The notes: generated by a model from the sequence alone, not told the origin. 64,000 bases of DNA from Armigeres subalbatus (GCF_024139115.2 NC_085141.1:218773783-218837782), one strand, 5' to 3'. Shown: positions 11,903 through 24,187, counted from the first letter of the stretch. Numbers and translations: made by a program.

Positions 11903-12299
11903 CCCTTCCGATACCAAACCCCCTTTTGAAAACGAATCTAAAAATCTTTTTGGCTGTAACTTTTTGTCTTTCAACTTGTGACCCCGTAACAGATTGCGGT
12001 GAACGTCCGGAATCCGGAATACAGGCCTCATTTTGTACCGATCAAATTACAGATCAATTTGGCATATTTTATGCGTCGTTTCCATTCAAAATATCTAAAA
12101 TAATCCTTTCCAGACAATGCATTCTGGAAATGGCCAAGGGCTAATACCCATTTTAAAATCCGGAACTACGTGGCCAGTCCTGAAAATCTAGGTCCTGAAA
12201 CTTGAATAAATTCCACTTCTTTTGTTGAACGTTTACGAAAAAAAATATTGAAAGCCAAAAAAGTTACATTTTTATTTTCCTTTTTTGGTAACGGAAGAG
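11903..12299. mobile_element. TTAA-flanked MITE, piggyBac-like
   Basis: TTAA lies at 11899-11902 and 12300-12303. Inside, the left end is CCCTTCCGATACCAAA and the right end reversed is CTCTTCCGTTACCAAA, 14 of 16 matching. A TTAA target and a CCCT start fit piggyBac-type non-autonomous elements. It is 397 bp and non-coding. Confidence 0.65.
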
Positions 12300-12303
12300 T
12301 TAA

Positions 12304-14113
12304 GAAGGAATTAAAAAAAATGAGAATCGGGGAATTCCAAGTTAGAAGATGCAATGTCAGTAAAATAAAAAATAAATAAAATGATGTGTATATACTAGTT
12401 ATACGGAAAGCCTATGTTTACTGACCAGCGGGTAAAAACTTTGTAGTAACAGGAGTTATATAATTCTCAAGTTTACGCAGTTGTTTGAAATACTTTTGCA
12501 GATTTTCTATACCCTCGAACGAACAGCATATTTACTGAATCGCGCGTAAAAAAATTTTCTCTTGCAGAGTGAAATTGTGGACAATTACATCATCCAAAAG
12601 TGGTCCTTTGCAACCAAATGCTTTATAAAGCTGGAAATTTGAATTTTATTTATAAACTTTACCAAGTCGCAATTTGCTTAGGGGACCATTCCACTTGCTT
12701 TACACCTTCAGAGAACTTTCTCCAACGAAGTGCACATTGCAGTTACTCATAACCACCCTTCAGAAACGGTGGTTTTATTTTTTGGTAAGCACTGTTCTTT
12801 TTTCAGTCGACGGGGAAAGTTCAACAGAAGTAACACATAAAACGAAAACTGACTTGGACCACCGGGAAAGCTGAATAGTTTCACAACATAAAAGATTAAC
12901 TCAAGTGGAAACAATGAACAGAGCAAATATTTGTTCCATGCGAAAGTGGCATTCGATGGCTTGGACTGTTTTGTTGGAAGTGCTGAATGATGCCTTTATT
13001 TAAAAATGTTTCTAAATTTTGCTTTTAAATGTAAAACTCAATGACAAAGATAAATGATTTGAAACAGCGTAGGGTCGACAATAATAACTAAATGAAAAAT
13101 ATACCTTCCAACCTAAAGAAACATTCCAGTAAGCATGTTGTCAACTTTGTATACCCCTTAAAGAAAATTCTTAAATCAACAGGCTTTTCAGAGCTAACAT
13201 TCATCTTGGGAAGATGCCAAAGATAATACCTCCAAACGTCTTTCATCTTGGTTTCCCCAACTCCCTTCTTACCCAAACTCTACTGCTGATCACAATATTC
13301 CAGTAAGAATGGAGATGGCGATAACGGCGACAACGACGGTCTCCCGCTCGTTATTATCCCGAAATGTTGTGGCGAAAACATTGACCAGCGAAAAGCGAGC
13401 CGGAATATTTCTTCCAATGAAAACAGGTATGCAATGCAATCCACCCCAATCCCATACCCGCCAGTCCCCCGTCAATTTGCGGTTTTGCCGCCACAAAGAA
13501 AAGCGGTTCAACCAAAAAGGTCTTAAAAATAAATTATAACTTTCACTTGGAATTTGCGGACAGTTTCGGATGCTTTCCCACACCGATCCCATTTGGTAGG
13601 GTGGAGCGCTACTTCGGTATGGGGGCTATCATTTCTTGGCACTCTGCGTCTTTGTTTTTGATTCGATCTAATTCCGTTGGCAACCTACTTGAAGAAAACA
13701 AACGAATAATTAACTACAACGACAAACAACGAACAACAGTCAAGATCGATAGATAAATAATTTCGAAAGCCAAAATGAAAGCAGAACGCAATACCCTGTA
13801 GGAAAACTTTCTTCAAAGGAAATCGTTTTATTGAAGAAGAAACGGTAATGAATAAAAGTAAATGAGAGTATGGAGAATGGTGGTTCCGCGGACGAGGCAA
13901 CAACAATAACCATCAACATGATGGCTTTGTGGATTTTCAAACAAGATTATGGTGATAATGTTTTTGATTTATCAAAGAAAAACAATCCTAAAGATGAAAT
14001 GAGAGTTTAATCTGTAGACAAACAAAGAATTGATGGCTTTGGATATTTATTTGAAAACATTAGGTACATCATTCAACAACGATTTTTGAAGACTCCACAA
14101 AATAAGACGTTGC
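12304..14113. other. No gene seen
   Basis: Short open frames overlap on both strands around 13300-13600, but none has a recognisable domain or coherent splice pattern. No repeats with clear ends. Confidence 0.5.
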
Positions 14114-14122
14114 GCTATAGCT

Positions 14123-14400
14123 TCTTCTTCTTGTTCATTGGCATTATATGCCCCACTGGGATATTGCCATCTCGCACCTTGGTGTTCATAAAGCACTTCC
14201 ACAGTTAGGATTCTCAGCCAAGTTACCATTTCTGCATTCGTATATCATGAGACTAACACGATGATACTTTTATGCCCAGAGAAGTCGAGAAAATTTCCAA
14301 ACCGAAAATTGTCTAGACCGGCACCGGGAATCGAACCCAGCCAAACACAGCATGGTCTTACTTTGTAGCCGTGCATCTTACCGCACGGCTAAGGAGGGCC
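14123..14400 (-). mobile_element. Feilai-like tRNA-derived SINE
   Basis: Read on the minus strand it starts GGCCCTCCTTAGCCGTGCGG, an A-box-like tRNA head, followed by the B box GGTTCGATTCCC. The 3' end is an (AAG)n-type tail. GCTATAGCT flanks it at 14114-14122 and 14401-14409 as a 9-bp target duplication, the mark of LINE-driven retroposition. I recognise the head as the Feilai-type SINE of Aedes. Damaged relatives lie at 18186 and 45358. Confidence 0.85.
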
Positions 14401-14816
14401 GCTATAGCTACAAAGTGAATTATTTTCAAATATACATCAATAGGCAAACATTTCTGTCTCAACCGTGCGTTGGTCAGACAGAGTAGTACCGGGTCAGACC
14501 CCAAGATTGTTCGTGTTGATCACGTAGCTCAAACCTCTTAGTAACTAGCCCTTTTTCTTGAGCAGGTGACGTAAATTATAAACATTATTGACTTCCAAAA
14601 ATTATCTTAAAATACATAGAGAAGAAACCGACTGTAGTTGTAGACCAGATGGAGAAGGAATACGAGAGCGTGGAATGCAATAGACTAGGAAGACTTCTAT
14701 TTCGTCAGAAAAAAAATGATCAGTTGCATGCAGTTTGACTAAAATATGAACTTCTCCCAAAGATTTATCAATTTTCCATAAGGAATTAGGAAATTTCCAA
14801 TAAAGAAATCAGGGTA

Positions 14817-15322
14817 TCTTCTATATATAAAAATTAGTATGCGTTTCCTTTGAGGCAATAAAACTCGCGAACGGATAGACTGATTTGCAAGATTTTCTCA
14901 CTAATCGGTTCGTCTTGGAATCAGAATTATATGTATGAAAAGATAGAACATTTCGCTGGGAAAGTTTAAGTTTTGTCCAGAATCCAAATAATTTTCATCT
15001 CGCATTTCCAAAAGCACAAAGAACACACAAAGCTACGAATGGCTGTCATCTTTTTATTTCAGCTTTGCTGCGTCGCAGCAAGCGTTGAATAATAAGATGG
15101 CAGCTGATCGTTGCTTCATTATTGAAAGTGTTGCCCTTGAAAACGCGAGGTGGAATAAAATTGGATCCAGAAAAGTTCGTCCTTAACAAATGTAAAAATA
15201 CGTCATAAGTTCTGAATAAATTTATCAGCTCGAATTGAAATCGATCTAGAGTGCCACGCTGCGATCAAACAAACAATTGACAGTTATATAAAAAAAAATC
15301 ACGAGCAAGATCGAGCCAGTTT
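14817..15322 (+). mobile_element. Possible Helitron-like insertion in an AT-rich repeat
   Basis: It starts TCTTCTATATATAAAAATTA after an A, like the TC-TATATATAAA 5' ends of insect Helitrons, and is followed by CAATAAAACTCGCGAACGG. It splits a repeat (14755-14816 and about 15325-15470) whose unsplit relative is at 59885-60130. The 3' end near GAGCCAGT lacks a clear hairpin, so the right end is weak. Confidence 0.38.
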
Positions 15323-15470
15323 GCCAATAAGCAATAAATAATTATAAAATTTACCTAAATAATGCCATAAACAATTAAGAATTTTCCGCAAAACAAAAAT
15401 AAATTAGCACTTTTAAAAGCAAAAATTGCGATTATAAAAGAAGAATTTCCCATCTATTTCCGCAAAAAAC
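15323..15470 (+). repeat. AT-rich repeat, right half
   Basis: It matches the copy near 59945-60090, sharing AAAATAAATTAGCACTTTTA-type sequence followed by AAAGCAAAAATTGC. The left half is at 14755-14816. Confidence 0.6.
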
Positions 15471-17486
15471 TATTCGTCAGTTAGGCGATGACGATATTCA
15501 GATCGCAGTCAAGTTAAAGGTGAAATATCGCAAAGAGCATGGCTCACTCTGAGAGCGACAATGTTCGTGTTCTTGCTACACAGGAGTTCGACGGTTGATG
15601 TCAATATGAAGAAACGATGTTAGCAAAATCGGTGAGGAAAAACCCTCCAGCTGACCTTGTTGATATGACGATTTAGGAGCAGGGGACTTACGACCCGGGT
15701 TGGGATGCCCGAGTCACTGGAAGAGAAACTTACAACGCTGGAATGACCCGTGAGGCCCCCCTGCCTTCATGTGTGGGATTTACACCAGGTATGGAGTGCC
15801 CGGGAGGCCCCAGCTGAATCTAGATCTGATAGTACAGCCCTCCATATTTGAGGAGGCTGATAGGCTTGCGGTATCATCAGCGATGGCATCTCGTATATCC
15901 CGTCCCGTAGATGAATCGAGGATTGTCAAACTTTGGACAACGCTAAATCACATGTTTTACTGAATTTTCAACTTCACAAATTTCACAAACGATCCGAAAG
16001 GGCCTTCCGCCAAAATTATGTGAGATTCGGGTGTGTCCTGTGCGAATCTGGAAGATGACTTGCAGGTTCTTGAGACTGGGCATGTCGTTCCAGGGTGCCG
16101 TGGGTTGTTTGACCTTCCGTAGCTGCGTGGTTCTGTAAGTTGCGCATTGGTTCTCCCGCAGTGACGTCCCCTGGCATCACAGGCGAAGCTTGTGGTTTGC
16201 AAACGAGAATGGCCTGAATCCATGGGTTGTTTCGGGTGGTCACTGGTGCAGCGATGGCACTGGCCGAATTCAGTCAGGACTAGAACCGGTTTGTCGGAGG
16301 GAGGGGTAGCGGCAATAAATAGAGCTGCGGTTTCCGCTTAGAAGAAGCTGCATTGTTCAGGAAGGCTATCCGACACCGTTAGGATGTGCCCAGTAACGGC
16401 TAAGTCGACTCCTTGCCTCAAAAGGAAACCGTCAGTGTAACGATGCTTGTGCTTCCATAACTCGGTTTTTAGCAGCTCGGCGGCCGATCTCCACGTTGGT
16501 TGCGGAAGAGTTCCAGCTTTTCGCTCCATGCCAGAGGAATCTAGTCCCTAAGGAGGAGGGGCTGACGCCGGGCATCGTATGCAGGATCCGATTTCCTTGA
16601 AGTAGGAGAGCCGCCTCCACATGATGGCTTAAGGGATAATGCCCGCATCGGGACAGGCAGCCTCAGCAGGGAAGAAGTCCGTAAGCTATGAGGAGGTACT
16701 GGGGAGAGTATGCTGACAAGCTCACGACCTGCTACACAAGTCAGCTCTAGCCCGTAAAGTACCGTAAAGTAATCAATGCTTGCCCGATACGATACCGAGT
16801 GGTCTTGTTATTTGTCCTACGCGGTCTTGAAAAAGTTAATAATAAGGTACACAAAGTTAATTCTCGATATGCAGCCGGTTTTGAAATGAGGAGCGAAAGA
16901 TAATCCTCAGCACCTTGAAGAGTTTCCGGTTTGGGATCGACTGCCGATTAATCTTAAAACTGGAACCGGGAAGACGGTGTTGACCGTTGCACAAATGCCC
17001 GCGGACACTTTCCCCGGTCGACATGGTGACGACGAGGCTCATAGAACTGCTGCACTAACCGCTGCTTGAGTAGTTTTTTTTTTTGCTAATAGTTTTTTTA
17101 AAGAGACTCGATAAGTATTGTCTATCTCTTCCCCATTATGTATTTTTTGTTGTAAATCGTGTTTCGGAAATTCAGCGACATCTCAAATGATGATGCTGAA
17201 TGCCAATAATGTCGCAAACTCGCGGTCAACGACTTCTGCACAGTTGAAATATGAAGCGTTGTGGCTGGATGGCTCACTCTGGTTGAGACAAAACCATGCA
17301 ATGTGACCAAGCAGCTCATCCCTTCCAGCAGATGTCGAACGATCTGTTCTATAGAAGCGATCCACTGTCGCACTCCCAATTTTTGACAAACTAGCTAAGC
17401 AAAGTTTTCGTTTACTGATCTTGTTTACGCACATAAGAGCGTCTCTGGTGGATTGTCGGTGTTTGATTACCACTGGAGTTCCACAA
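15471..17486. other. Unassigned, partly GC-richer sequence
   Basis: Base composition at 15650-16760 is more GC-rich than the surroundings and several short overlapping frames occur, mostly on the minus strand. This looks like decayed mobile-element sequence, but no motif identifies it. If the candidate LTR at 17487-18122 is real, this could be its internal region, read on the minus strand. Confidence 0.35.
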
Positions 17487-18122
17487 ATGATAATTGAATA
17501 ACGACTGTTTGAACGAGTCGGTTTATTGGTTAGCGGGTCAGTACTACACGGTTTTACACAGAACAGATTGCTTCTATTTCTATTTATGACTAAACACAGC
17601 TACTTATCTTAGCACAAGAACATTGACTTGTATTTCATAAACTTGGAAGGTGGACTGTAACACTTGACGGAATTACTGAGACCGGACATTACAGTAACTA
17701 ACAATGATTACTATCAATTTCGTACTCTTTCACCATGACTCGTTTATTAAGACGGACTATTTCGACGGACTATTACGACAGACTTTTTATTACGGACTAT
17801 GGTTAAATACCCTTCGAAATGTATGGAATCTAATAGCTAATTGTTTCTCTTACAATGTGCTTATTTACATCGGTCATTGATCTGCAGTGTCTTGAATATC
17901 GTTTATCTATATTGGCGGGAAAATACTTTAAGTATTTATGAGTAATTCTGGTTGCATAGTCAGGCAATTGAAATCAAATCTTATCGTTATCAACTGATGC
18001 TTTCAATTTTCAATGAGATCGGTAATCTACTTTAGACTGGTGCATTTTCTGTAAGGCCTAAACAGATCTCATCAGATTCTTCGCATGCTTCCGTCGATTC
18101 TTTCAAAACGGTTCCCCCACAA
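17487..18122 (-). mobile_element. Candidate LTR (weak)
   Basis: On the minus strand the segment begins TGTGGGGGAACCG and ends TTATCA, giving TG..CA ends, with AATAAA about 50 bp before the end. There is no second copy, no proven flanking duplication and no identified primer-binding site. Confidence 0.27.
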
Positions 18123-18185
18123 TCGTGTCAGCAAGCGTTCAGAGTCAATCAAGTTATAAGAGCAATGAAGCGACTAAAATGTGCG

Positions 18186-18375
18186 GTTACAAAGCAAGCC
18201 CATGCTGAAGTTGGCTGGGTTTGATATCAGGTCTGGTCTAGGAATCTTTTGGGTTGGATATTGTCTCTATTTCGCTAGGCATAAAAGTATCATCCTATAA
18301 GTCTCATGATATACGAATGCAAAAATGGTAACTTGGGTAAGAAACTTTGCAGTTAATAACTATGGAAGTCGATTG
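18186..18375 (+). mobile_element. Feilai-like SINE fragment
   Basis: It aligns with the SINE at 14123-14400: GTTACAAAGCAAGCCCATGC, then GGCTGGGTTTGAT, GGCATAAAAGTATCATC and CTCATGATATACGAATGC in the same order. The 5' head and the tail are missing or diverged. Confidence 0.68.
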
Positions 18376-18481
18376 TAGCTAATTATTTCTATGTTTTCTG
18401 ATGCTAATTTGAAAGAATTGAATCATGACTGAAAGTGGCCGTTTGCTCAATTTGATTCTTAAAATCCATTGCGGCTAGCTA

Positions 18482-18983
18482 GGGTAACGGTACCAATAGT
18501 GGAGGTATTAGTAGATCCACAAAAGAAAATATTTTTGAAAAATTGATAATTATGGGAAATTTACAGCTTTAATATCTTAGCTAATAGATAAACTAATAAA
18601 TTTGCTAATAAAAATGAGATAGATGTCATTTAACATCAACAATTACCAAATATTGCTTGCACCACAATGGGTACACTGTTCCTTTAGTGGAGGTAAAAAT
18701 TAATTTTGGTTCCCATAGTGGTGCTATTCATTGGTTTCTTATGAGACTCGCCACTATTGGTACAGTTGCACCACTATAGGTACAAGGGAGTCAATTCTGT
18801 TAAGGAAAATCATTGTTTTCAATAGTTTTCCAAGCGAAATTTTAGGATAAGTTGCATTTAACAGGATGTTTAAAGCACGACGTATCAACTGAAACCATCG
18901 TAAAGTGTATAAACATGATAAATTTCATTAAAACCCCACTACCTCCACTATTGGTGCTACCTCCACTAAGGGTACGGTTACCC
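18482..18983. mobile_element. TA-flanked MITE with iterated ACCACTATTGG core
   Basis: The left end is GGGTAACGGTACCAATAGTG; the right end reversed starts GGGTAACCGTACC; TA flanks both at 18480-18481 and 18984-18985. The core CCACTATTGGTAC and close variants recur in both orientations near 18490, 18690, 18715, 18752, 18769 and 18950. No coding capacity. The architecture matches the families at 7637 and 45444. Confidence 0.82.
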
Positions 18984-18985
18984 TA

Positions 18986-21224
18986 ATAATGTTTTTGACC
19001 CTTCCTTCGGAAGTGTCTATAATTTCACTTTGTATGCGTTACGCAGGTGTGTTACGTATTAATCTATCAAGAAATCTCGTTAATTATTAAATAAAATGTA
19101 TGGTATTTGAAACAAATTCACTTTGACATTGAAAATATAATTATAACAAATGATATGTTATGGAATTATGCCTATTTTTCTGATTTGTGTCAAAGAAACA
19201 AATGATTTTTATTGAGGAACATATAGAAGCATGTACAAAAAAATCTTCTCAGAAACGCGTAAAAATTGAAAGGGATTTCAAAAATTTCTTCAGTAGAAGC
19301 TAGATAACAAATGTGAGCATGTTTTGAGACACTAATAGATCACTTGTATGCATGTATGTGTGCGTATGTGTGCAAATTCTGAAATTTACTACCATAAAAA
19401 TCTCGCTCATTTTTAAGGTATTGAACAAGTTTAGTTTTACCAAATTAGGCATCCATAAGGTGAAATATATGTTATTATTGAACGCTATTGAGTTTCGCTC
19501 AGATCAATGACTGATTTAGTTAGTTCTGGATTAATTAATATCAAGGTCTCTGGAAAGTACGAGTACGATATATGCAACCAGCGTTACGATAGTTGCTATC
19601 CATGTCACAATAGTTATTCAATCCGACGAGCGCCTTATAGATAGGCAGCATGAAGTACAGTACGTTATCATTCGTTAAGTTGTCACTCAACCCAAGACAT
19701 CCGCCTTTGGGTAGGCAATTATTTTGTCACTTTCACGGTAAATCGCCGTGGGAAGGTGAGTAGTTTTATCTCGTTTTATTTTCGTTTACTGGAGTCTGGA
19801 AAAAATTCCTTATAACTAAGGAAGGGTCAAAATCTCACTGTAGGTGGATTAATCTGGTTTTTGATGCTAAATTTACCCTCACACGGGAAAATTTTCAGCT
19901 TATATCAATAATTAAAATGTAGATAGTTAGGCGCAATCGATTTAAAATTGTAGCTGTCCTAGAAAAAAATTATATTTAGAGGCAAATGGGCGTGAGCATT
20001 ATGACCGTACAATTCGTAGTTGCTACTCCGTGATTGACTGGAACTTATGAAATTGCACAGAGAAACCATGTGAATGGAGCATGGGATTTGCTATCCATTC
20101 TCAATGTACGCGTTTCAGAAGCTCGCGTATTTTAAGTCAATAACAGCGCCTGCCATGCCCTTACGGTCATATAGGAAAGGAATGATGGTAAGTTCGACTA
20201 TCATTGCTACTTAAGACCGAGAACACCTCTGCATCTCCACGATTGTCTTTGGATGAGGTATTGTGTTAGTTGTATAGGATATTTTATCTCGGTTCACTTT
20301 TGGGAGGGGATTATATTGAATGCAAATATAAACGCCCATTAATTGATTTACTTACTACTACAGTAGATAACAAAACAAAATTTTGGATCGCGCGTCCGAT
20401 GGCACAGAATAAAACTAAAGACCCGAATTCGCGTCCGATACATAACATGCTCAATCAAGGACTAATAGCTTCACTTATCGACAGCGTTCCGAAACACGTT
20501 CAATCCCGAGCTCTGTATTTGTCTCGACCAGAGCCAAACACAATACAGACGCGCGGTTTATAATTTTCTATTGCAAACTATTGAAGATCGCGCTTGTTTC
20601 GACCGGAGCAGAGCGCAATACATGCGCATGAGCCACCGAACACAAACTACAGTCGACTCTCTACGTCTAGATGTTCTACATCTCGATATCTCTCCCTATG
20701 TCGATGGATTTTTCAGTCCCTTCAATCTACATACATTTGAGCTCCTATCTCGATGAGTTCTGATCATATTTTGCTCAGGATTTACTCTCCTTGTGCCAAT
20801 ATGTTCAAATTTTTAGGCTACTAGACCATTTTTGGACAATAACAAACACATCAACAGCAAGAAACGACATTTGTTTTGTTGCCGGTTTTTCATTTCATAG
20901 CAACGAACTTTTTTGCATCTAGTACCCATTTTAATTTTCCTTCCATTCCTCGATCTCTCCCTATCTCGATGGGACCTTCAATATCGAGATGTGGATTGGC
21001 GATTGTACACCCAAAAAACAAATCTGACAATTATTGTATAAAATCTGGGCATATACAATTCTGTAAGCTTTTTATACAAATATTGTATTAAAATAATACA
21101 ATTTTCAAGATCAATTTATAAGATCTAACAATAAAACCAAGTAAAACACGGCAACCTTCTGATGACCACTATAAGAGTAAGATATTGCCAAGTGGCCCTC
21201 TCCAGATAACCACTATAAACCTAT
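18986..21224. other. No gene; minor repeats
   Basis: GACCCTTCCTT occurs at about 18996-19006 and inverted at 19822-19832, possibly marking another inverted-repeat element, but the arms are short. A TCTCCCTATCTCGATGG-like motif recurs near 20690, 20745 and 20955. No gene is supported. Confidence 0.4.
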
Positions 21225-21227
21225 TAG

Positions 21228-21599
21228 GGTCTGTTCAAATATTACGTAACGCAATAGGGGGTGGGGGGTTGTTTTATTTTTGTTACGATTTGTTACGCAA
21301 AATATAGGGGGTGGGGGTCCTTCGAGAAATTGTTACGCGTAACAATGAGAAAAAATATTTAAATTTTCCAAAAAATAGTTGTTGTCTTTAAAATAGCATA
21401 AAATACACAAAAAATAATAATTTATTGTATCGTGGTTCAAATTCTACCAAAAACAAGATTTTTTTTCAAAAAAAATGTTTTTGTTACGCGTTACGCATGG
21501 GGGTGGGGGTAGTTCTTAATTTTGTTACAGATTGTTACGAGGGGGTGGGGGGTTCTTAAAAACAACGTTTTTCGCGTTACGTAATATTTGAACAGACCC
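21228..21599. mobile_element. TTA-flanked MITE, PIF/Harbinger-like
   Basis: The ends are inverted copies, GGGTCTGTTCAAATATTACG on both, flanked by TTA at 21225-21227 and 21600-21602. A 3-bp TTA target fits PIF/Harbinger. Inside, GTTACG recurs many times and a GGGGGTGGGGG-type block occurs about four times, often next to GTTACG. It is 372 bp and non-coding. Confidence 0.82.
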
Positions 21600-21602
21600 T
21601 TA

Positions 21603-23034
21603 TAAGAGCATTTAGAAACCCTTTTTAAACCACCCGCAAAAAAGGGAATTTGGCTGCGGCAGCTGTCAAAATGTTGCTTTAAAAAAAGAGAAACAAATCT
21701 TTGCAGAAAAATAATAACAAAATGGATTGTTGATGAAAAATATGATGATGACAACAAAATAATATTTTATTTCAGGTTGTTTTTTCGATTCAGTACCATT
21801 GAAAAGAAATGCGCTTCCGATTTTATGGTCAAATGTTGTGAAAAAAATAAGGTTGAACACCACGCGCCGGCCATATAACGTAGTTCAGGGAAATAAATCG
21901 AAAATATTGATTACCACAACATCTAGGATGTCCACTAAATCGATTAGTATTTTTGCCAAAACTATTAATTAATAAAATTATTTATCGGAAAAAGTATGAT
22001 AAGCGGTAAAAATTTCGTTAAATCATGCATTTCAGTGATATATTTCACTGACTGCGAAATGTTTTTCCGTTTTCAATATGGCCATCATGGAATTTGATCA
22101 GAAATTGTAGCGAGCATTGAAAATTGGATTTATTACGCTCTTCATCACTACCATAGATCTGTTCATATGGTCAATAGACATTTGACGTTTGAAGCTTTAT
22201 CAGATTTATGGTAGTTTTATTGATGGCAATTAGAGCGCCAATAAAACTGAGCAATCAGCTTGCTGATTGCTGTCATAAGTCCGCAATAAGAATTAGATAA
22301 ATCCAAGAAGCATGGAAGTTGTTACTTGGAATATTTTATCTTCTTTCTCGACGACTAAAACACGCAATGCACTTATTTACTCGATGGCTACTGCAAACTA
22401 TTTTCCAAGTAAAAAAAATATGTTTAGATGCAAATGGGGCAAAACGGCCACTTGCAGCCATGATCCAAGGCCGGAATGTTTAACTTCCGTATTTTCTTTC
22501 AAATTAGCACTAGAAAACATAGAAATACATAGGTAGCCGCATTTGATTTTAAATCATGGCTGTCATTTTTTGTATGGATTTCTTTTTGGAAAATGGGGCA
22601 TATTAACCATTTTTCGTTACGATCCAAGGTAGGAATATATATCATTTGTAGTTCCTACTGAATTTGCATCAAGAATCATAGCACCGCAAATTGTTCCATG
22701 TTTTCCAAAAGCTTCTGAGTCCCGTAAATGGGTGATGTGTTACGGAGTAAGATGTACCACACTGTGCTCTAGTTCTTACAATTCTTGTTAAAACTTTATG
22801 AGTGATGGTCGGAAAAGTATGGAACGGCTATAATAATGTTTTTAAATTATCCACTTATTCCACCTTTTAAGATGGAGTAAATTATATAAAGAAAAAGCCT
22901 TTCAATACCCCTTAGGCTGGTTTCGAAGTTGACGACATGAATCACTAAGCTCCAGAGCGCTCATCAATTAGGAAAGAAGCGGATACGAATTTGGTGGATA
23001 CACTCTGACTGATATGACTGTGCTAAGGTGAGAT
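21603..23034. other. No gene seen
   Basis: AT-rich. The last hundred bases may belong to the BEL/Pao relic that follows, but no motif is legible there. Confidence 0.45.
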
Positions 23035-23475
23035 TTCCAAATGCCAAATGCAATGAAATGTGGATTATGGACGGCTACGGTAGAATCTTTTAAGGTACAT
23101 TTCTGTAAAGTCGTTGGGAATTAACAGCTGAACTACAATGAGGTCCACACTATTGTTCAGCATATCGCGGCGGTTTATTATTCGCGCCCGCTAACTCCTC
23201 TCAGTAATGACTCCAACGTCTACGCTGCACTTACCCCCGGGCACTTTATCGTAAGAAGAACTCTGACGGCAATTTTGGAACTCTATACCGGAAATAACGG
23301 GAAAATCGCTTATCCATCTAATAGCAGTACCAAGGATTCACGCAGAAGCTTTGGCCAACGAGGAAGGTCCAATACCTTTTGGACCCACATGATAGGATCG
23401 AATGGACGAAGAAACGCTTGATTGATACAATGGTTCTACTAAAGGAGGACAATCTAAATTCAGAAATGTATCGCT
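23035..23475 (+). pseudogene. BEL/Pao-type integrase relic
   Basis: A frame from 23035 to 23421, with one stop near 23121, reads GLWTATVESFKVHF, then SRPLTPLSNDSN and ALTPGHFIVRRTLTAI. The order GLWE.AVKSFK, SRPLTPLS, LTPGHFLIG is that of the integrase C-terminal half of BEL/Pao retrotransposons. In another frame, RIEWTKKRLIDTMVLLKEDN (about 23398-23455) continues the family pattern, so there is a frameshift near 23395. No LTRs or other pol domains were found; it is a short dead fragment. Confidence 0.68.
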
Positions 23476-23788
23476 AAGAAATGATTATATTATTGCCAAA
23501 TGTCATAGCACTTCATCTCCAGCAAATTCTTTCCGAGCATTAGGTACCTCTGCTCGGCATCGCTGCAAATCTAATAAACGCGTCATCCACAGAGCCTGAT
23601 CAACCTGATTGGAGGGCTAGTCATCATCATCACAGTTTCGTAATAGACCGCTCCTGAACATTCTGCTTCATTTAGGGAAGGATTTCCCGATGTCAGGCAA
23701 TTTGGTCGAACGGATCGTGCGACTGAATGCCGTTTGACCGTGAAAAAAAATTACATTGTAAAAATTCCATTGCATGCATCCTCACAAT

Positions 23789-24187
23789 CAGGGATTGAAC
23801 TTATCTTTTCATTATCATTTAGTATTCAGCCAATAACTCATTCCAGAGACAGAATTCCAAAAAGTGTTGTATGGCGCACTTCTAGCGCTATTTTCCCTCT
23901 ACAACTTTGTCTAAGTGTACATTGCTCTATTGCTAATATTTACAGCGTGAAACGCTAGTATCACTTAATATACTAAATGATAATAAGTGTTATTATCATT
24001 TAGTATATTGAATGATTTTAGTGTTTCACGATGTAAATATCAAACATAGAGCAATGTACCCTTGGACAAAGTTGTAGAGGGGAAATAGCGCTAGAAGTTC
24101 TACATACAACAGTTTTTATAATTCCGCATCTGGAATGAGTTATTGGCTGAATACTAAAAGATAATGAAATGATTAGTTCAATCCCTG
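23789..24187. mobile_element. Palindromic hAT-type MITE
   Basis: Almost the whole 399 bp is an inverted repeat: arms of nearly 200 bp meet near 23983. The ends are CAGGGATTGAAC and its complement. Flanks are CTCACAAT (23781-23788) and CTCACGAT (24188-24195), an 8-bp duplication with one mismatch. CAGGG ends and 8-bp duplications are hAT traits. It should extrude a cruciform or give a long RNA hairpin if transcribed. Confidence 0.8.

Noticed and set aside
13290..13592. 100-codon minus-strand frame with a hydrophobic C-terminus
   Set aside because: No domain, no conserved motif and a competing frame on the other strand; likely chance.
18996..19832. MITE bounded by inverted GACCCTTCCTT
   Set aside because: Only about 11-15 bases match, no duplication and no inner symmetry; kept as a note in the interval description.
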